Origin: Allomyces arbusculus
Taxonomy: Eukaryota; Blastocladiomycota; Blastocladiomycetes; Blastocladiales; Blastocladiaceae
Reading direction: 5' to 3'
Length of the DNA: 64,000 bases
NCBI GenBank assembly: GCA_027604705.1
Contig: JADHYV010000051.1
Span: 1 to 64,000, forward strand
Of this stretch, positions 31,546 to 42,107 are shown in pieces (the stretch's first letter is position 1; each line of letters starts with the position of its first letter). Position numbers and translations under genes: made by a program. The notes under the pieces are model-generated. The model saw only the letters and a program-made list of their open reading frames with translations, was not told the origin of the DNA and did no database searches.

Positions 31546-31972
31546 ACGTTGACTCAGTTTTGTTGCTGGACGAGGTTCAGTGGATCCAATGTGAACTCTT
31601 GGACGAGCAGGTTGAGAGGGATCAGTGGGTGGGGAGGATTGATTTTGGCGAAGCGGCTCGCGAGTTTCATTTGGTTTGAACATTCGGATTGCGTGCCGGA
31701 AATGTTTGTCATCTCCTTTTGCTCTTGATGCGCGCTCGCTCTTGACGTGGAGCCGGCCGTGTACAATGTTGCAACATGGCGGCGCGACTCTAGCTGTCTG
31801 TAAGTGCTGCCATAAGCGCTGCCGTTCCGCTCGCGCGTGTCAACAAAGTCAGTCCGTTGTGGTGATTTGAATCGGCATTCATTCAATTCCAGCGGCGTCG
31901 TCAACGATTTGCAACATAAACCCAAAATCAGACAAGTAAACATCAACCTCATCCTCGGCACGTATATCCCGT
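31546..31972. other. Spacer, 3' flank of the GTPase gene
   Basis: About 430 bp of lower-GC sequence; no gene recognised. Confidence 0.4.
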
Positions 31973-34195
31973 TCACGACTCGGCCGGTGCGGGAGAAGGC
32001 GACGGGGACGGCGACGGGGGTGCGCGCGTGGCCAGAGACGGGGACCCTTTACTCCTCGTTCTCCTCCTCCTTTGTCCCGGCTCGCCACTCCCACCGACGG
32101 GCGGACTTTTACTTGTCCTCCTCGCCCTCCTTCCGGGACTCAGTCCCGCCGGGGACGAAGGCGGCGACGGCGCCGGCTCCCCCACCCCGTCATCACCACC
32201 TACCGTCAATACGGTCCCGACACACTTCATCTTCCCCGCGCGCCCCTCCCGTGCGAGCAAAGTCATCCCCGGCCTTACCCACTCCGGGTGATTCACGAAC
32301 CGGAACCGCACCGTCGACCGGTCCCCGGTCCGCAGTCCGTCGCCATCGATCCAGTCCACTTTCGCCGCAGCACGGACTGACCCGCAGTAAATCACCGTCG
32401 TCTGGTCGCGCGTGAGCTCCGACGCGTGGTAGAGCAGGTGCAGTTCCACATCGATCGTCCATGCGGCCGTCGCCTGGGCGCGCGACCCGACCAGCACCAT
32501 CCCGCGGCGCAAGTCCGTCGGCGGGACGGGCGGGAGCGTCTGGGTCGACGGCACGGCCGCGGTCCCCTCATCGTCCTTCGCGGTCTCGGGCCAGTATGCG
32601 AGCGCGACGGTGGCCGCCTGGTTCGCGCGCACGTAGTGCACGGCGCGACAGAACCGGTGGATCGACCGCGCAACGACGCGGCGGAACGTGCCGTCGGCAA
32701 ACGGGCCGAGGTAGAGCGGCTGCGGGCGCCGTGGGGATCGCGCGGTCGCGATCGACCCGGCAAGGACGTGCCCGCCGACGACAGTACCGACGGAGGGCAC
32801 GTCGTAGACGTCCTGCACCTGGAACTCGGTATCGGCAATGGCGAGCTCGGCGAGGTCGGCCGCGGGCGGCTGCGGGAGCAGGTTCAGGAACTTGGTCAGC
32901 AACGGAATGTTATCGCCAGTCACGCTCGATACGAGGAAAATGGGCACGACGCCGCCGGTCCCACGGGTCGGGGTGCCGAGACTCGGCGAGTGGGAGGTGG
33001 CCGGCGGGGCGGCCAAGTGCGGGAGGACTGCGACAATGTCGTCCTCGTTCTTGCAAATGTAGGGCAGCGCGCGTCCGCCAGGACCCTTGAGCACGGTGAT
33101 CAATGACGCGAGCGTGTTGCGGATCGCGTCGGGCGGGGTGCAGTCGACTTTCGTGACGACGACAAAGAACGGGATCTTGAGCACGAGCAGCATCCCAAGA
33201 TGCTCGCGCGTCATTTCCGTCCAGTGCGCAGCGTTCACCATCAGCATGGCAAAGTGCGGCCGCCGCGCCGTGATGGCCGCAATCGTCGTCGGCAGGAACT
33301 TGGCCAGGCCGCACGTGTCCGTAAGTGTGACGATCTTGGACGACTGGTCGACAAGGTCCCGCGCCGTGTGCACTGTCGTCGTTGCGTAATTCACAACGCG
33401 GCCGTCCGACGCGAACCCTACCAGGTCCGAGGCCAGCGACGACGTGCGGCCCGACTCGAGCTCGTGCTTGTGGTTGAAGGCACGACTGCGCGCACGGCCG
33501 AGGCCGTTATCAAGCTCCGAGTGCGTCAGGACGCCGAGCAAAGTTGACTTGCCCGCATCAGACCCGCCGAGGATCGCGACACGAATCTCGAGGAAATGGT
33601 CCTCTGAATCGACGCGCTTGCGCACGAGGATCTCGGCAACATGCCGTGGCTCAGCGTCGAAATCTTCACCGTGGCGCGGCGGGACCTGCCGCTGCCGCAC
33701 GATCGAGCAGTCGGCGTCGAGGTGCGCGGCCATGGCCTCGAGCGTGCGCAGCGACTCGGCGAGGTCAGAGGGCGACAGCCCGACGAGCTGGCCGTTGTCG
33801 GCGATGCCGATCTCGTACTATCGGGCGAGACGCGTGGCGAACGTGTGAGACAACCATGCATGCGCAGCGACGACCACGTCAAGACCCAGGAAGCGCACCA
33901 GAGCCTCGCCGCACCCTTCAGCGAGCCGCCACTTCATTTGCGTGACGAGGTGCACGAACCGCTCGTCCGAGATGTTGACGAGCTTGAGCTAGAACACGGA
34001 AATGAACTGTCAGCGCCAGAACAGGACGGCCTGCATGCTTCGCGGCACACGCATCGCGGCACACGCATCGCGGCAGCGTACCTTGTACTCAACGTTGCCC
34101 TCCTCGACTTCGGGCGGCAGCGCTTCGTCGGCGCAAAACTGGGCAAGGAACCCGGCCCGGCTTATCCTTTGCGGCGAGCTCGTCTGCTGGAACAT
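31973..34195 (-). CDS. GTPBP1: GTPBP1/GTPBP2-family translational GTPase
   Basis: Three exons: 34195-34082, 33989-33900 and 33817-31973, giving 682 residues. Exon junctions recreate the family block LPPEVEEGNVEYK-LKLVN and HLVTQMKWRLAEGCGEA followed by YEIGIADNGQLVGL. The G domain has G1 GGSDAGKST, G4 TKVD and the domain 2 signature EFQVQDVYDVPSVGTVVGG. Oddly, the G3 loop reads DTCGLAKF where translational GTPases have DxxGHE, so the catalytic His is missing. The C terminus (last ~80 residues) is a basic Ser/Pro/Arg tail. GTPBP1 relatives bind aminoacyl-tRNA and help stalled ribosomes and exosome-linked mRNA decay. The ATG at 34195 is the first in frame; an additional upstream exon is possible. 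Confidence 0.88.
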
Positions 34196-35012
34196 GATGG
34201 GTGGGCAATAGGCGTTCTGGAAGAGATAGACTTGGCTCAAGTTGCAGCTGCAGGCGTTCAATCGCAATGGCCGGTCGCTGCAGCCGGGCGCCGTGCAGTC
34301 TTTATAGCGTGCCAGGCGTGGCGATAAGTCCTGGAGAGAGGCGTGTGCTGCGGGCGCCGTCTGAGCAGGGAAACGTGCACCAAACACCAGTTGTGCGAGT
34401 CGCGGGCACTTGGCTCTCCGTCGGTTCGTCTTGGGCGAGACGGGTGCAGACAGGCAAGGCCGGTCGTGATTCGCAGCCCGCTGAGGTAGCTGCTTGATTG
34501 ACTCGAATCAAGTCGAGTGCGGACCAACTCGGACCAACTCGTGGAGTGTGCGCTGGGCAGTCTCGTCGTCATGAGGAACGGAGCCGGCCAGCTGCGCGAC
34601 TTGGAGCGAGACCGACGCTATACGAAGCACAAAACATGACAAGACACGGCCAGTCACCGTGCACGTGCCACGCACGGCGCGAACAGCCTGGCCGCGAGAC
34701 ACACGCGAGACGCGACTCACGCCCGCCCCTCCGCGTGCGCGAACGTCGCGGCCCACGTCGCCCAGCATGACGCGCGCACCTGCTCCTCACTGCCGCCGCG
34801 GCCAGGTCAGTGTGGCCCCGCGCCGCGTCCACCCACCGTCTGCAAGTCGGGACTCCAAGTCAAGAAGGTATGTCATATCAAGCACTGCGCACAACGAAAG
34901 CAAAGCCAGCTGGAATCCACGCCAAACCAACGCAAACAAGAACACAGCAACAGACGGCAACAATAGCAACTGCAGCAAACCCAACCTCAACCATGTCGGA
35001 CCATGGCCCGCT
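34196..35012. other. Spacer between GTPase and Tcp11-like genes
   Basis: 5' flank of the GTPase gene and 3' flank of the Tcp11-like gene (both minus). No homology in its frames. Confidence 0.4.
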
Positions 35013-38000
35013 CTACGCGTCGCTCATCTCCACTTCGACCTCCTCGTCCTCGACGCCACGACTCATCTCGCCCAGCACCGCATCGTACCACTCGGCATGC
35101 ACGCGTGCATTGTGCTGCGCGAGCTGCACGACCGCACTGGCCAGCGCACGGACGCCCGGCTCCACCGCCTCAAGTCCCTTGCGCACGTTCCACACGGGGT
35201 CCGGGCGCGCCGCCGCCAACTCGTCCCGCGCCTCGCCATTCCCGCCATCCACATTAGCCAGCGGTGCCGCAAGCCGCGCGTCGGCTTCCGCTGCCGCATG
35301 TGCCGCCAACGCGTCGCGCAACGTGGCCTCAAGCCGACGCCAGAGGACCTTGTACACGGCGTCCGACTTGGCCAAACACGCGTCCACAATAGCGCGCCCA
35401 CCAGGCACCTCGGACGCCAATGCCGCACGCAGCGCATCGACCGACGCCGCGGCATCGACGACCGCGCGCAATCGCGCACAGACGCCTTCCAGATCCCCTG
35501 CACGCATCCGCTCCACGGCCACCGACGGCGACGCATTCACGTCGTGGTCTGCACCTCTCGGCGCGGCCTTGACCCGGTTGCGCAAATGGGTCGCGAGTGC
35601 CGCGACCAGGAGCACGCGGTGCGCCTGCTCACACAATGCATCGAGCCGCGCCTCGTCCATGGCGAACGTTTCCGGGTACACCGGCCCGCCGCTGTTGAGG
35701 TTGTCCAACCCGCCGTCCATGATCAGCGCGACCAACGCCTCGTAATAGACTTGCTGGAAGCTCGCATCCTCACTTCCGCCGGCATCTGACGCATCCCGCG
35801 CTGACCCGGCCGGGTCCTGGAACCGCGCGTACGCGGCACCAAGCCACGCGCGAACGCCGGGTAACCGCGGGTCGACGAGTCCGTGGTCCACGCGCACGCG
35901 GAAATACGCGCGTTCGAGCGGCACCACCGTGCGCGCAACGAGCGGGCGCATCGCGTCCAATGCGCGCTGTGCGCCATCCACGCGCATCTGCTCCGAGACG
36001 TCGAGCAGGGCGAACAGCGCGGGCACGACCGTATGCACAGAAATCAAGACTGCGGCCAAATCCGCCTGCCGGTCGTGCGTCGCGAGCGTAGCCATGGCCG
36101 CGTGCACCGCGTGCAGGACACGCACTTGGTCGGCCACCGGCCACGCGTCGCCCGCGTTCCGCGCGGCAGCGACTTGCGCGACGGCAACGAGTCGCGCGCG
36201 CCACGCAACCGCGTCATGCGTGCCCGCGGCCACATTCTCGCAGAGCACTTCGAGACAGTCCGCGAGCCACGGGGCCAGTTTTCCCGCGTGGTACTGCACC
36301 TCGGCCTGGTCGCGGAACGCGCGTTTCAGTGCGCCGTGCACGGCGGCGGCAGCCGCGGGCGAGGGGGCGACGGTTTCCGGTAACCGCGTGGCGGCGCGCG
36401 CCGCACCGAAATGAATCTCGTGCGCGAGCTGCAAGTCGCGCTGGACTTGATCCCACTCGTCGACTTCGACCGAGACGGACAGCGCGATCGCGTGGTCGGC
36501 CTCAAGGTCGAGCGGGTCAATGTCCGGGCAGACCGAGTCGGGCATGGGCGGGCCGAGCAGGGTCGTGCCGAGTAAGGTGGGCAGGTCGTCGCGCATCAGG
36601 TCGAACTCGAATCCGCGGTCGCGGCGCAGCTGGTCGAGGAGAAGCGGGGCGGCGTCGCCCCCACCAAAGCGGACGAGCCGGTGGTACAGCCAGTGCTGCC
36701 GGGCGCGCAATTGCGCGACGGTCGTGACGGCTGCGTGGCGGACGGCAGCGATCGCGGCGCGCGTTTGCAGGACCGGGTCGACGTCTCGGTCGTCGGTGTC
36801 GGGCGAGGAAGCGATGGCGGCGGGCGTGGCAAGTGCGGTTGACCGCACCTGCGCCTCGTACTGAGCCTTGGCGTCGACCCACATCCGGTCCATTTGCAGG
36901 AACTGGTCGAGCAACTCCTGGATTAGCACATACTGGCTCGCGCGTTTCCAGTCATTGAACACGACCAGAAACTTGGCCCACCGGCGTCCGACACGCGCGA
37001 GCTTGGTCTTGGACCCGGGTTTCCGCATCACGTCCGCGACTGCCTTGACGAGGGCCTTGGTCACGTCATGCAATAAATCGTCGTGGTTCGGGCGCAGGAC
37101 CTGGTTCGGGAACAACGCCGTGATCAGCGCGACCAGAAACAGGCGCGGGTCCATGCCCGGTGTCGTTGTTGTCAGGCCATCGTCGCTGGTCCGCGGCGAC
37201 GGCGGGACCGAGGACGACGCCGCAGCGGCCGCAGCAGCAGCAGCGGTCGCCGCCGACGCGCCACTGCTCCCGCTACTCGTACTGGGCTTCCGCCGCCCGC
37301 GTGCGATAGACGGCGACCCGGTGCCTTTCCCGGATCGCGGGATCCGCTTCACGAGTTCGTCAAGGAACGCCGTCGCAATCCGCACGTTCGTTGGGTGCTC
37401 GACACGCTGCATCAAGTCGGCGTGCTGCCACCCGGCGGCTGCAGCCGCGTCAATCCGCACCAAATCGATTTCGCGGAACGCCTGGATCGCGCCAAGGAAC
37501 GCCGCGTCGCGGTCAACGTCCAACGATTCGGCCGACGACACCGCACGCGCACTCAATGGCGTCGTCCGCGACCCGTCGTCGTCGGACGACAAGCTCTCGG
37601 CGCTCGGGTCGTCGCCACCGAGCGACACGAGCGACCCATGGGATGAAGACCGCGAAACGGGCGTGTCGGGCGCCGTGAGCATCAGATCAGCCGGGTCCGT
37701 GGTGATATCTAATACGATCGTACTCGCGCTCCCAGCGCGGCGACGCGGCAGGGACAGCGACTTCCGCACGAGCATGTTCAGCGCCCCACTCGACGACGCT
37801 GACCGCGGCAGCGTCCCACCCGACCCCGATCCGGACCCCGTCCGTTCCGCTTTTGACAGAATCAATAACTGCGCGCGTAACTTGGCCGCCGACTCGGCGC
37901 GCTCGCGCTGTGCGCGCATCAGCGTCGCCGACTGCCGCTCCGCGTCCATTGCTGCCGCACTGGCCGCCGCAGCGCTAGTCGCGGCAGGTGCCGAGAAGAG

Positions 38001-38396
38001 TCTCGCGCGAGCCGCGTGCATGGCGCGATCGAGCGCCGACTTGCGTGCTTCCGCGGCACGGTGCAGTCGCGCGGCGAGTTCGGCCACGTCGGCGGGAGCG
38101 TCGGCTGCAGTGGGCGTCCCTGGCGCGGGCGAGTCGGGTACATCGTCGGTTGCAGTCGTGGAGAGGAAGCCGAGCATCGATCGGCGGCGTAGCGAGCCAT
38201 TGCGGGACGACGAGGAAGGGGACGATGAGGATAGTCGCGGCGAGGTGGACGCGGGAGAGGGGGTCGGCGATGACCATGGAGCGGGCGTGCTGCTAGTGCT
38301 CAACGGCGACGACGCGGGGGCCGAGGACGGTGATGAAAAAGGCTTGGTGAACCAGGAGCGCCGGCGCGATGCGCCGAGCCCGCCAGAGTTGGGCAT
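35013..38396 (-). CDS. Tcp11 / Sok1-like protein
   Basis: Single exon, 1127 residues from MPNSGGLGASRRRSWFTKPF; the frame is open further upstream but only through a non-ATG codon. The first ~90 residues are Ser/Pro-rich. A basic helical stretch follows (LAARLHRAAEARKSALDRAM...RAQRERAESAAKLRAQLLIL), the same layout as plant and fungal Tcp11 proteins. The Tcp11 domain starts near FREIDLVRID and holds FLVALITALFPNQVL, RRWAKFLVVFNDWKRASQYV and LIQELLDQFLQMDRMW. The helical C-terminal half ends EWYDAVLGEMSRGVEDEE. Several Ala, Ser and Thr runs interrupt it. Yeast Sok1 suppresses loss of protein kinase A; mammalian TCP11 acts in sperm cAMP signalling. The family call rests on architecture and scattered motifs. 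Confidence 0.65.
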   Translation of the reverse strand: MPNSGGLGASRRRSWFTKPFSSPSSAPASSPLSTSSTPAPWSSPTPSPASTSPRLSSSSPSSSSRNGSLRRRSMLGFLSTTATDDVPDSPAPGTPTAADAPADVAELAARLHRAAEARKSALDRAMHAARARLFSAPAATSAAAASAAAMDAERQSATLMRAQRERAESAAKLRAQLLILSKAERTGSGSGSGGTLPRSASSSGALNMLVRKSLSLPRRRAGSASTIVLDITTDPADLMLTAPDTPVSRSSSHGSLVSLGGDDPSAESLSSDDDGSRTTPLSARAVSSAESLDVDRDAAFLGAIQAFREIDLVRIDAAAAAGWQHADLMQRVEHPTNVRIATAFLDELVKRIPRSGKGTGSPSIARGRRKPSTSSGSSGASAATAAAAAAAAASSSVPPSPRTSDDGLTTTTPGMDPRLFLVALITALFPNQVLRPNHDDLLHDVTKALVKAVADVMRKPGSKTKLARVGRRWAKFLVVFNDWKRASQYVLIQELLDQFLQMDRMWVDAKAQYEAQVRSTALATPAAIASSPDTDDRDVDPVLQTRAAIAAVRHAAVTTVAQLRARQHWLYHRLVRFGGGDAAPLLLDQLRRDRGFEFDLMRDDLPTLLGTTLLGPPMPDSVCPDIDPLDLEADHAIALSVSVEVDEWDQVQRDLQLAHEIHFGAARAATRLPETVAPSPAAAAAVHGALKRAFRDQAEVQYHAGKLAPWLADCLEVLCENVAAGTHDAVAWRARLVAVAQVAAARNAGDAWPVADQVRVLHAVHAAMATLATHDRQADLAAVLISVHTVVPALFALLDVSEQMRVDGAQRALDAMRPLVARTVVPLERAYFRVRVDHGLVDPRLPGVRAWLGAAYARFQDPAGSARDASDAGGSEDASFQQVYYEALVALIMDGGLDNLNSGGPVYPETFAMDEARLDALCEQAHRVLLVAALATHLRNRVKAAPRGADHDVNASPSVAVERMRAGDLEGVCARLRAVVDAAASVDALRAALASEVPGGRAIVDACLAKSDAVYKVLWRRLEATLRDALAAHAAAEADARLAAPLANVDGGNGEARDELAAARPDPVWNVRKGLEAVEPGVRALASAVVQLAQHNARVHAEWYDAVLGEMSRGVEDEEVEVEMSDA

Positions 38397-39598
38397 AGCG
38401 GGGCGGGTCAAGCAAGAAGGATGCGGCAGGGACTGCGGACGTGAGCGAGCAAAGGACCGGCCAAAAATGAACGGCGAGTGAGCAGGCGGGCTGGACAATG
38501 GCGTGGTGACAAACGCTGGTGAGCACACGCGCGAGAATGGCGGCGATCTGGCACGGAACGCTGCTCGACCGCGGCGCGTCGCGCGACAGCGAGGACTCGC
38601 CAGTGCGTCCCGTCCCGCACACGCGTGCTGATGGCAGACAAGGCCGATCAGAGAGACCGCGCGTGGTTCGTGGTTCGTGGTTGGCAGAGGACGTGATTAA
38701 AACGACACCAGCGCACGCCACGCTGCCAACGCCGCCAAGGACTGCTGGGTACACGAGCACGCCATGATGGCGTCGCACCAACACGCTCGCGCGCGGCCGA
38801 GCACGGGGTGAAACTGCGAGCAGGCGAGCGCCGTGGTCGAGCGCCGTGGTCGAGCGCGTTTGCGCACTGCGCGCCTCATTAGGCTTTCGTCTACGTACAC
38901 AAGGGTCCGCGCACCAAGCCAAGCGTGGAGCGCAAGAGGAACCACGCGCACGGTGGGTAGGCAAGGTAGGCAAGACTTGCAAGACAAGCGCAAGACCGGG
39001 CGGGCGCGTCGGCCGAGGCCGAGGTTGTTGATGGAGCGCCGAGGGCGGGGCACGGGGTGGACGTGGAGCGCTGGGGGCCGGGCGCAGCTGGTTCGGGTCG
39101 GTTTGGCCCGGTTCGGTGCAAAGTCGGTGAGCGGCACGGCGTCACGCCGATGAGCTTGCTGATGGTGGTATGGCAGTGCAGCGGGTCAAGCAAGAGAGCG
39201 TGTCTTGTTGAGAGAGCTGGTTGGTCGCGCGCCGGTCGTCTTGAAGGCGGCGTTGGTCGTCGATGCACCACAGTGCGATGAAGACGGGCCGTGCAGAAGA
39301 ACGTGGCCGAAGAGAGAGAAGAAGGTGGAGGGAGACTTAGACGACGACGTGCACCAGCGTGCCGCCTGCGGCCCGGGGCTGAGTTGCCAGTGCCTCTGGA
39401 TTTGATCGGAGCACAACACATGGACCTCTGGCCAGCGCCACTGCGCCGCGCCGGCTTGCTTCCCATCCTCGTTCCTCGTTCCGATCGCGCAACTGTCCCC
39501 CACCCACCGCCCCCTGATTTGCACGCAATCAACTTTATCAAAAGCATACCGCGATCCTTCATCCTCTCCCTGCACGCGCAGGCGTCTGTCGCCCTCGC
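38397..39598. other. Spacer between Tcp11-like and MOD5 genes
   Basis: 1.2 kb, the 5' region of the Tcp11-like gene and 3' flank of MOD5. GC-rich frames without homology on both strands. Confidence 0.4.
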
Positions 39599-41446
39599 CT
39601 ACACGTCATCGTGCCGCTCCGGCGCCGTTGTCATGCCTGCTGAGCGCGCCGTGGCCTCTGCCACTGCCGCCATGTCGGCCGCCGCGACCACGGCCACGCG
39701 CTTGGCCACCATCGCGTCCTTTGCATCGGCTTTCCGCTTCCGCTTGAGCAGGGCGCGATGCGCGCGCGACTTCCTGTGCGCGTCCCACTCGGCATCGCCG
39801 CGAAAATCGCGATCGCACACGTCGCACCGAAACACTTGCCACGTCTGGCTCGGTGGGGCTGTTACGCGCAGGGCCTCGTCCTGGTCTGGAAAGATCGTGG
39901 CCGGGTCCGGTAACGGCGTACCGGCCAGGAACGCGCGCGCGATATTGGTTGCTGGATCGAGTGCGCGGCTCGCAAATTGGATCGGGTCTGACGCGTCGAG
40001 CAGGTAGACGGGCGCGCCGTCGCGTCGCAGGCGCGGGACGAGTTTGTTGCGCAGCCATTGCAGTTGCCGGCGCGCGTATTGCCGCGTGGCGGTTTTCATG
40101 GTCGCGAGATTCAATTGCCACAGGCGGTCTACATATGAGGGAGAAGGGTGAGACATGTGCGTGAATCGTACAGGAGAAACAGGACGGGACAAGACGAACC
40201 GAGTTCAGCGCTCTTCTCACTCCACGTCGCGGCCGTGTCGACGCTTGCGCGGTACCGACGCGCCAGGTCGCGCACGACCGCGTCGGTCTGCTCGGCGACA
40301 CCGACGCTCTCTACCGTTTCACCTCCCTCCAACCCGTCCGCGACCTCTGGTACCGCCGGTTCCAGATTCACGCTCGCCATCTTCGCTTTTTCCACCTTGT
40401 CCACCCCCTCCGCGACCACCACCGGCGCTTCCGCCGCAACCCGGTCGACGGCATCCAGGTACGGCGCGAGTTCTTTGTACCCAATGGCCTGAAACACCCC
40501 CCGCAGACCCGTCTTGTCTGCATTCACCGTCTCAAGCGCCAACCCCCGCACATGCCGCAACTCGTCTAGCAATCCGCGCCCGACCATCCCGTCCACCCGG
40601 GCATCGAGTCGTGCGTCGAGAACAGCGCCCTCGGCATAGACCCAGAACACGAGCGGTTTGTATCGCAACCCGCGCGGTACCGAGGTTTCAGGTTCGGTGA
40701 TTCCGCACGCAAGTCGCGCATAGTGGCGCTCGAGCGTACGCCGGACGCGGCGCGTATCGTTTGGGTGCCACCGGGCGGCCGCGGTGGGGTCGACCGATGC
40801 GAGGTGCGCGTGAAGTGCGGCCGGGTCGTCGAGGGACGCGCGCACGGCGGCAGGGAGGTACTGCGACTCGTCGACGTTGGGAGTTGGGTCAGTGGTGTCG
40901 GACGCGTTGGAAGCGTCGTCGCCCCACAGCAGGTACTGCAGGTAATAGTGTGTGCCGCCGACAACGAGGGGCACCTTGTGCGCAGCATACAGGTCGTGGA
41001 TCTGGGCCAGGCGATCATTGCACGTGAGTCGAGGTGCGTGTATCAACTAGGTCGAATGAGAAAAACGAACCAGCGCCGACGCATCGCGCTCAAAGTCGCG
41101 CACCGAGTAGGGCGCGTCGGTGTGCGCATCACGCAAGTCCATCAAATGGTGCGGGACTTTGGCACGGTCCTCGCGCGAGACCTTGTTGGTGACCGTGTCG
41201 AGTGCACGATAGACTTGCAGGGCGTCCGAGTTGATGACCTCACCGCCAAGCTGCTGGGCGAGGTGGATGGCCAGGTCGGATTTACCGGCGCCCGTCGTGC
41301 TGGATTGAATTGGTCCAAGTGCGGCGCGTGGTCAGCGTCGTGGTCGTGGGTGCTGGGAACGCGCGGGCGGCGCTTACCGACCCCACGACGGCAATCAAGG
41401 GGATGGCCGGAGCAGCCGCGCTAGTGGTAGCAGTCGAGTCGGTCAT
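39599..41446 (-). CDS. MOD5: tRNA dimethylallyltransferase
   Basis: Four exons: 41446-41382, 41299-41071, 41001-40221 and 40128-39599, giving 534 residues. The exon 1/2 splice (GG|GTCGGT, CCAG|C) rebuilds the P-loop IAVVGTTGAGKSDLAI. Then come INSDALQVYRALDTVTNK (substrate/metal Asp block), VPHHLMDL, VPLVVGGTHYYLQYLLW, WHPNDTRRVRRTLE and GLRGVFQAIGYKEL. The fourth exon has RQYARRQLQWLRNKL and ends with a C2H2 zinc finger FRCDVCDRDFRGDAEWDAHR (second His in SRAH), the eukaryote-specific MOD5/TRIT1 addition. It adds the isopentenyl group to A37 of tRNAs reading UNN codons, in cytosol and mitochondria. Residues 285-330 are a Val/Glu-rich insertion near the core end. Confidence 0.95.
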
Positions 41447-42107
41447 GGCGGTACTGAGCCAGGTTGGAACGAGTCGTTGGGCTGCAGCAGCAAGGGTGCA
41501 GCGAGTCCACGTCGTGATCGTGGCCAAGATCGCGCGAGCAGGCATGGCCGCGGGCAGGCCGTCCGAGTTGATCACGACAAGATCATGAATGCCGGCGCGT
41601 CTGAGGGGACTTGCGTCTCGTCCTTGTTCCGCAACCGTCACGTGCGACTCGAAACCGAACTCTGCGTCCGGCTGGCGGGCTGGTGCGACGGTGTGCCGCT
41701 GTGCTGACCCTCCTCTGCTCTCCTCGGCTCCTCTCGTTCTCCGCTCCATCCTCCCGGCCCGTGCTGCTCCCCTCAACTCGCCCCAGCAACCCCAGCAACG
41801 AACCAACGACGACGATCCGTGCAGCACCTGCTCCTTGCTACGATTGCACCACGCTCAGCTCCGTTGCTCGCGCGCTCCGCTCCGCTCCCAGCCGCTGCGG
41901 GCTGAGCGCCCCGTTGCAACAGTCCGGTGCACGCCAATCTTCAACACCTGAACGAAAAAGAGTTTGATCCGGCACCCGCGCGTCGTCTCTCGCCCACTCG
42001 GCGGCTCCAGAGCTCCTTGCGCACGACAATCAACTATCGGCAAGTAACGAGCGACGACAAGTGGTCTCAACGCTGGCGTGATCCCGCTGCCTACCCGCTC
42101 TCGCACG
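41447..42107. other. Divergent promoter of MOD5 and a low-complexity gene
   Basis: 660 bp between divergent starts; no element beyond GC-rich chance frames was recognised. Confidence 0.4.
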
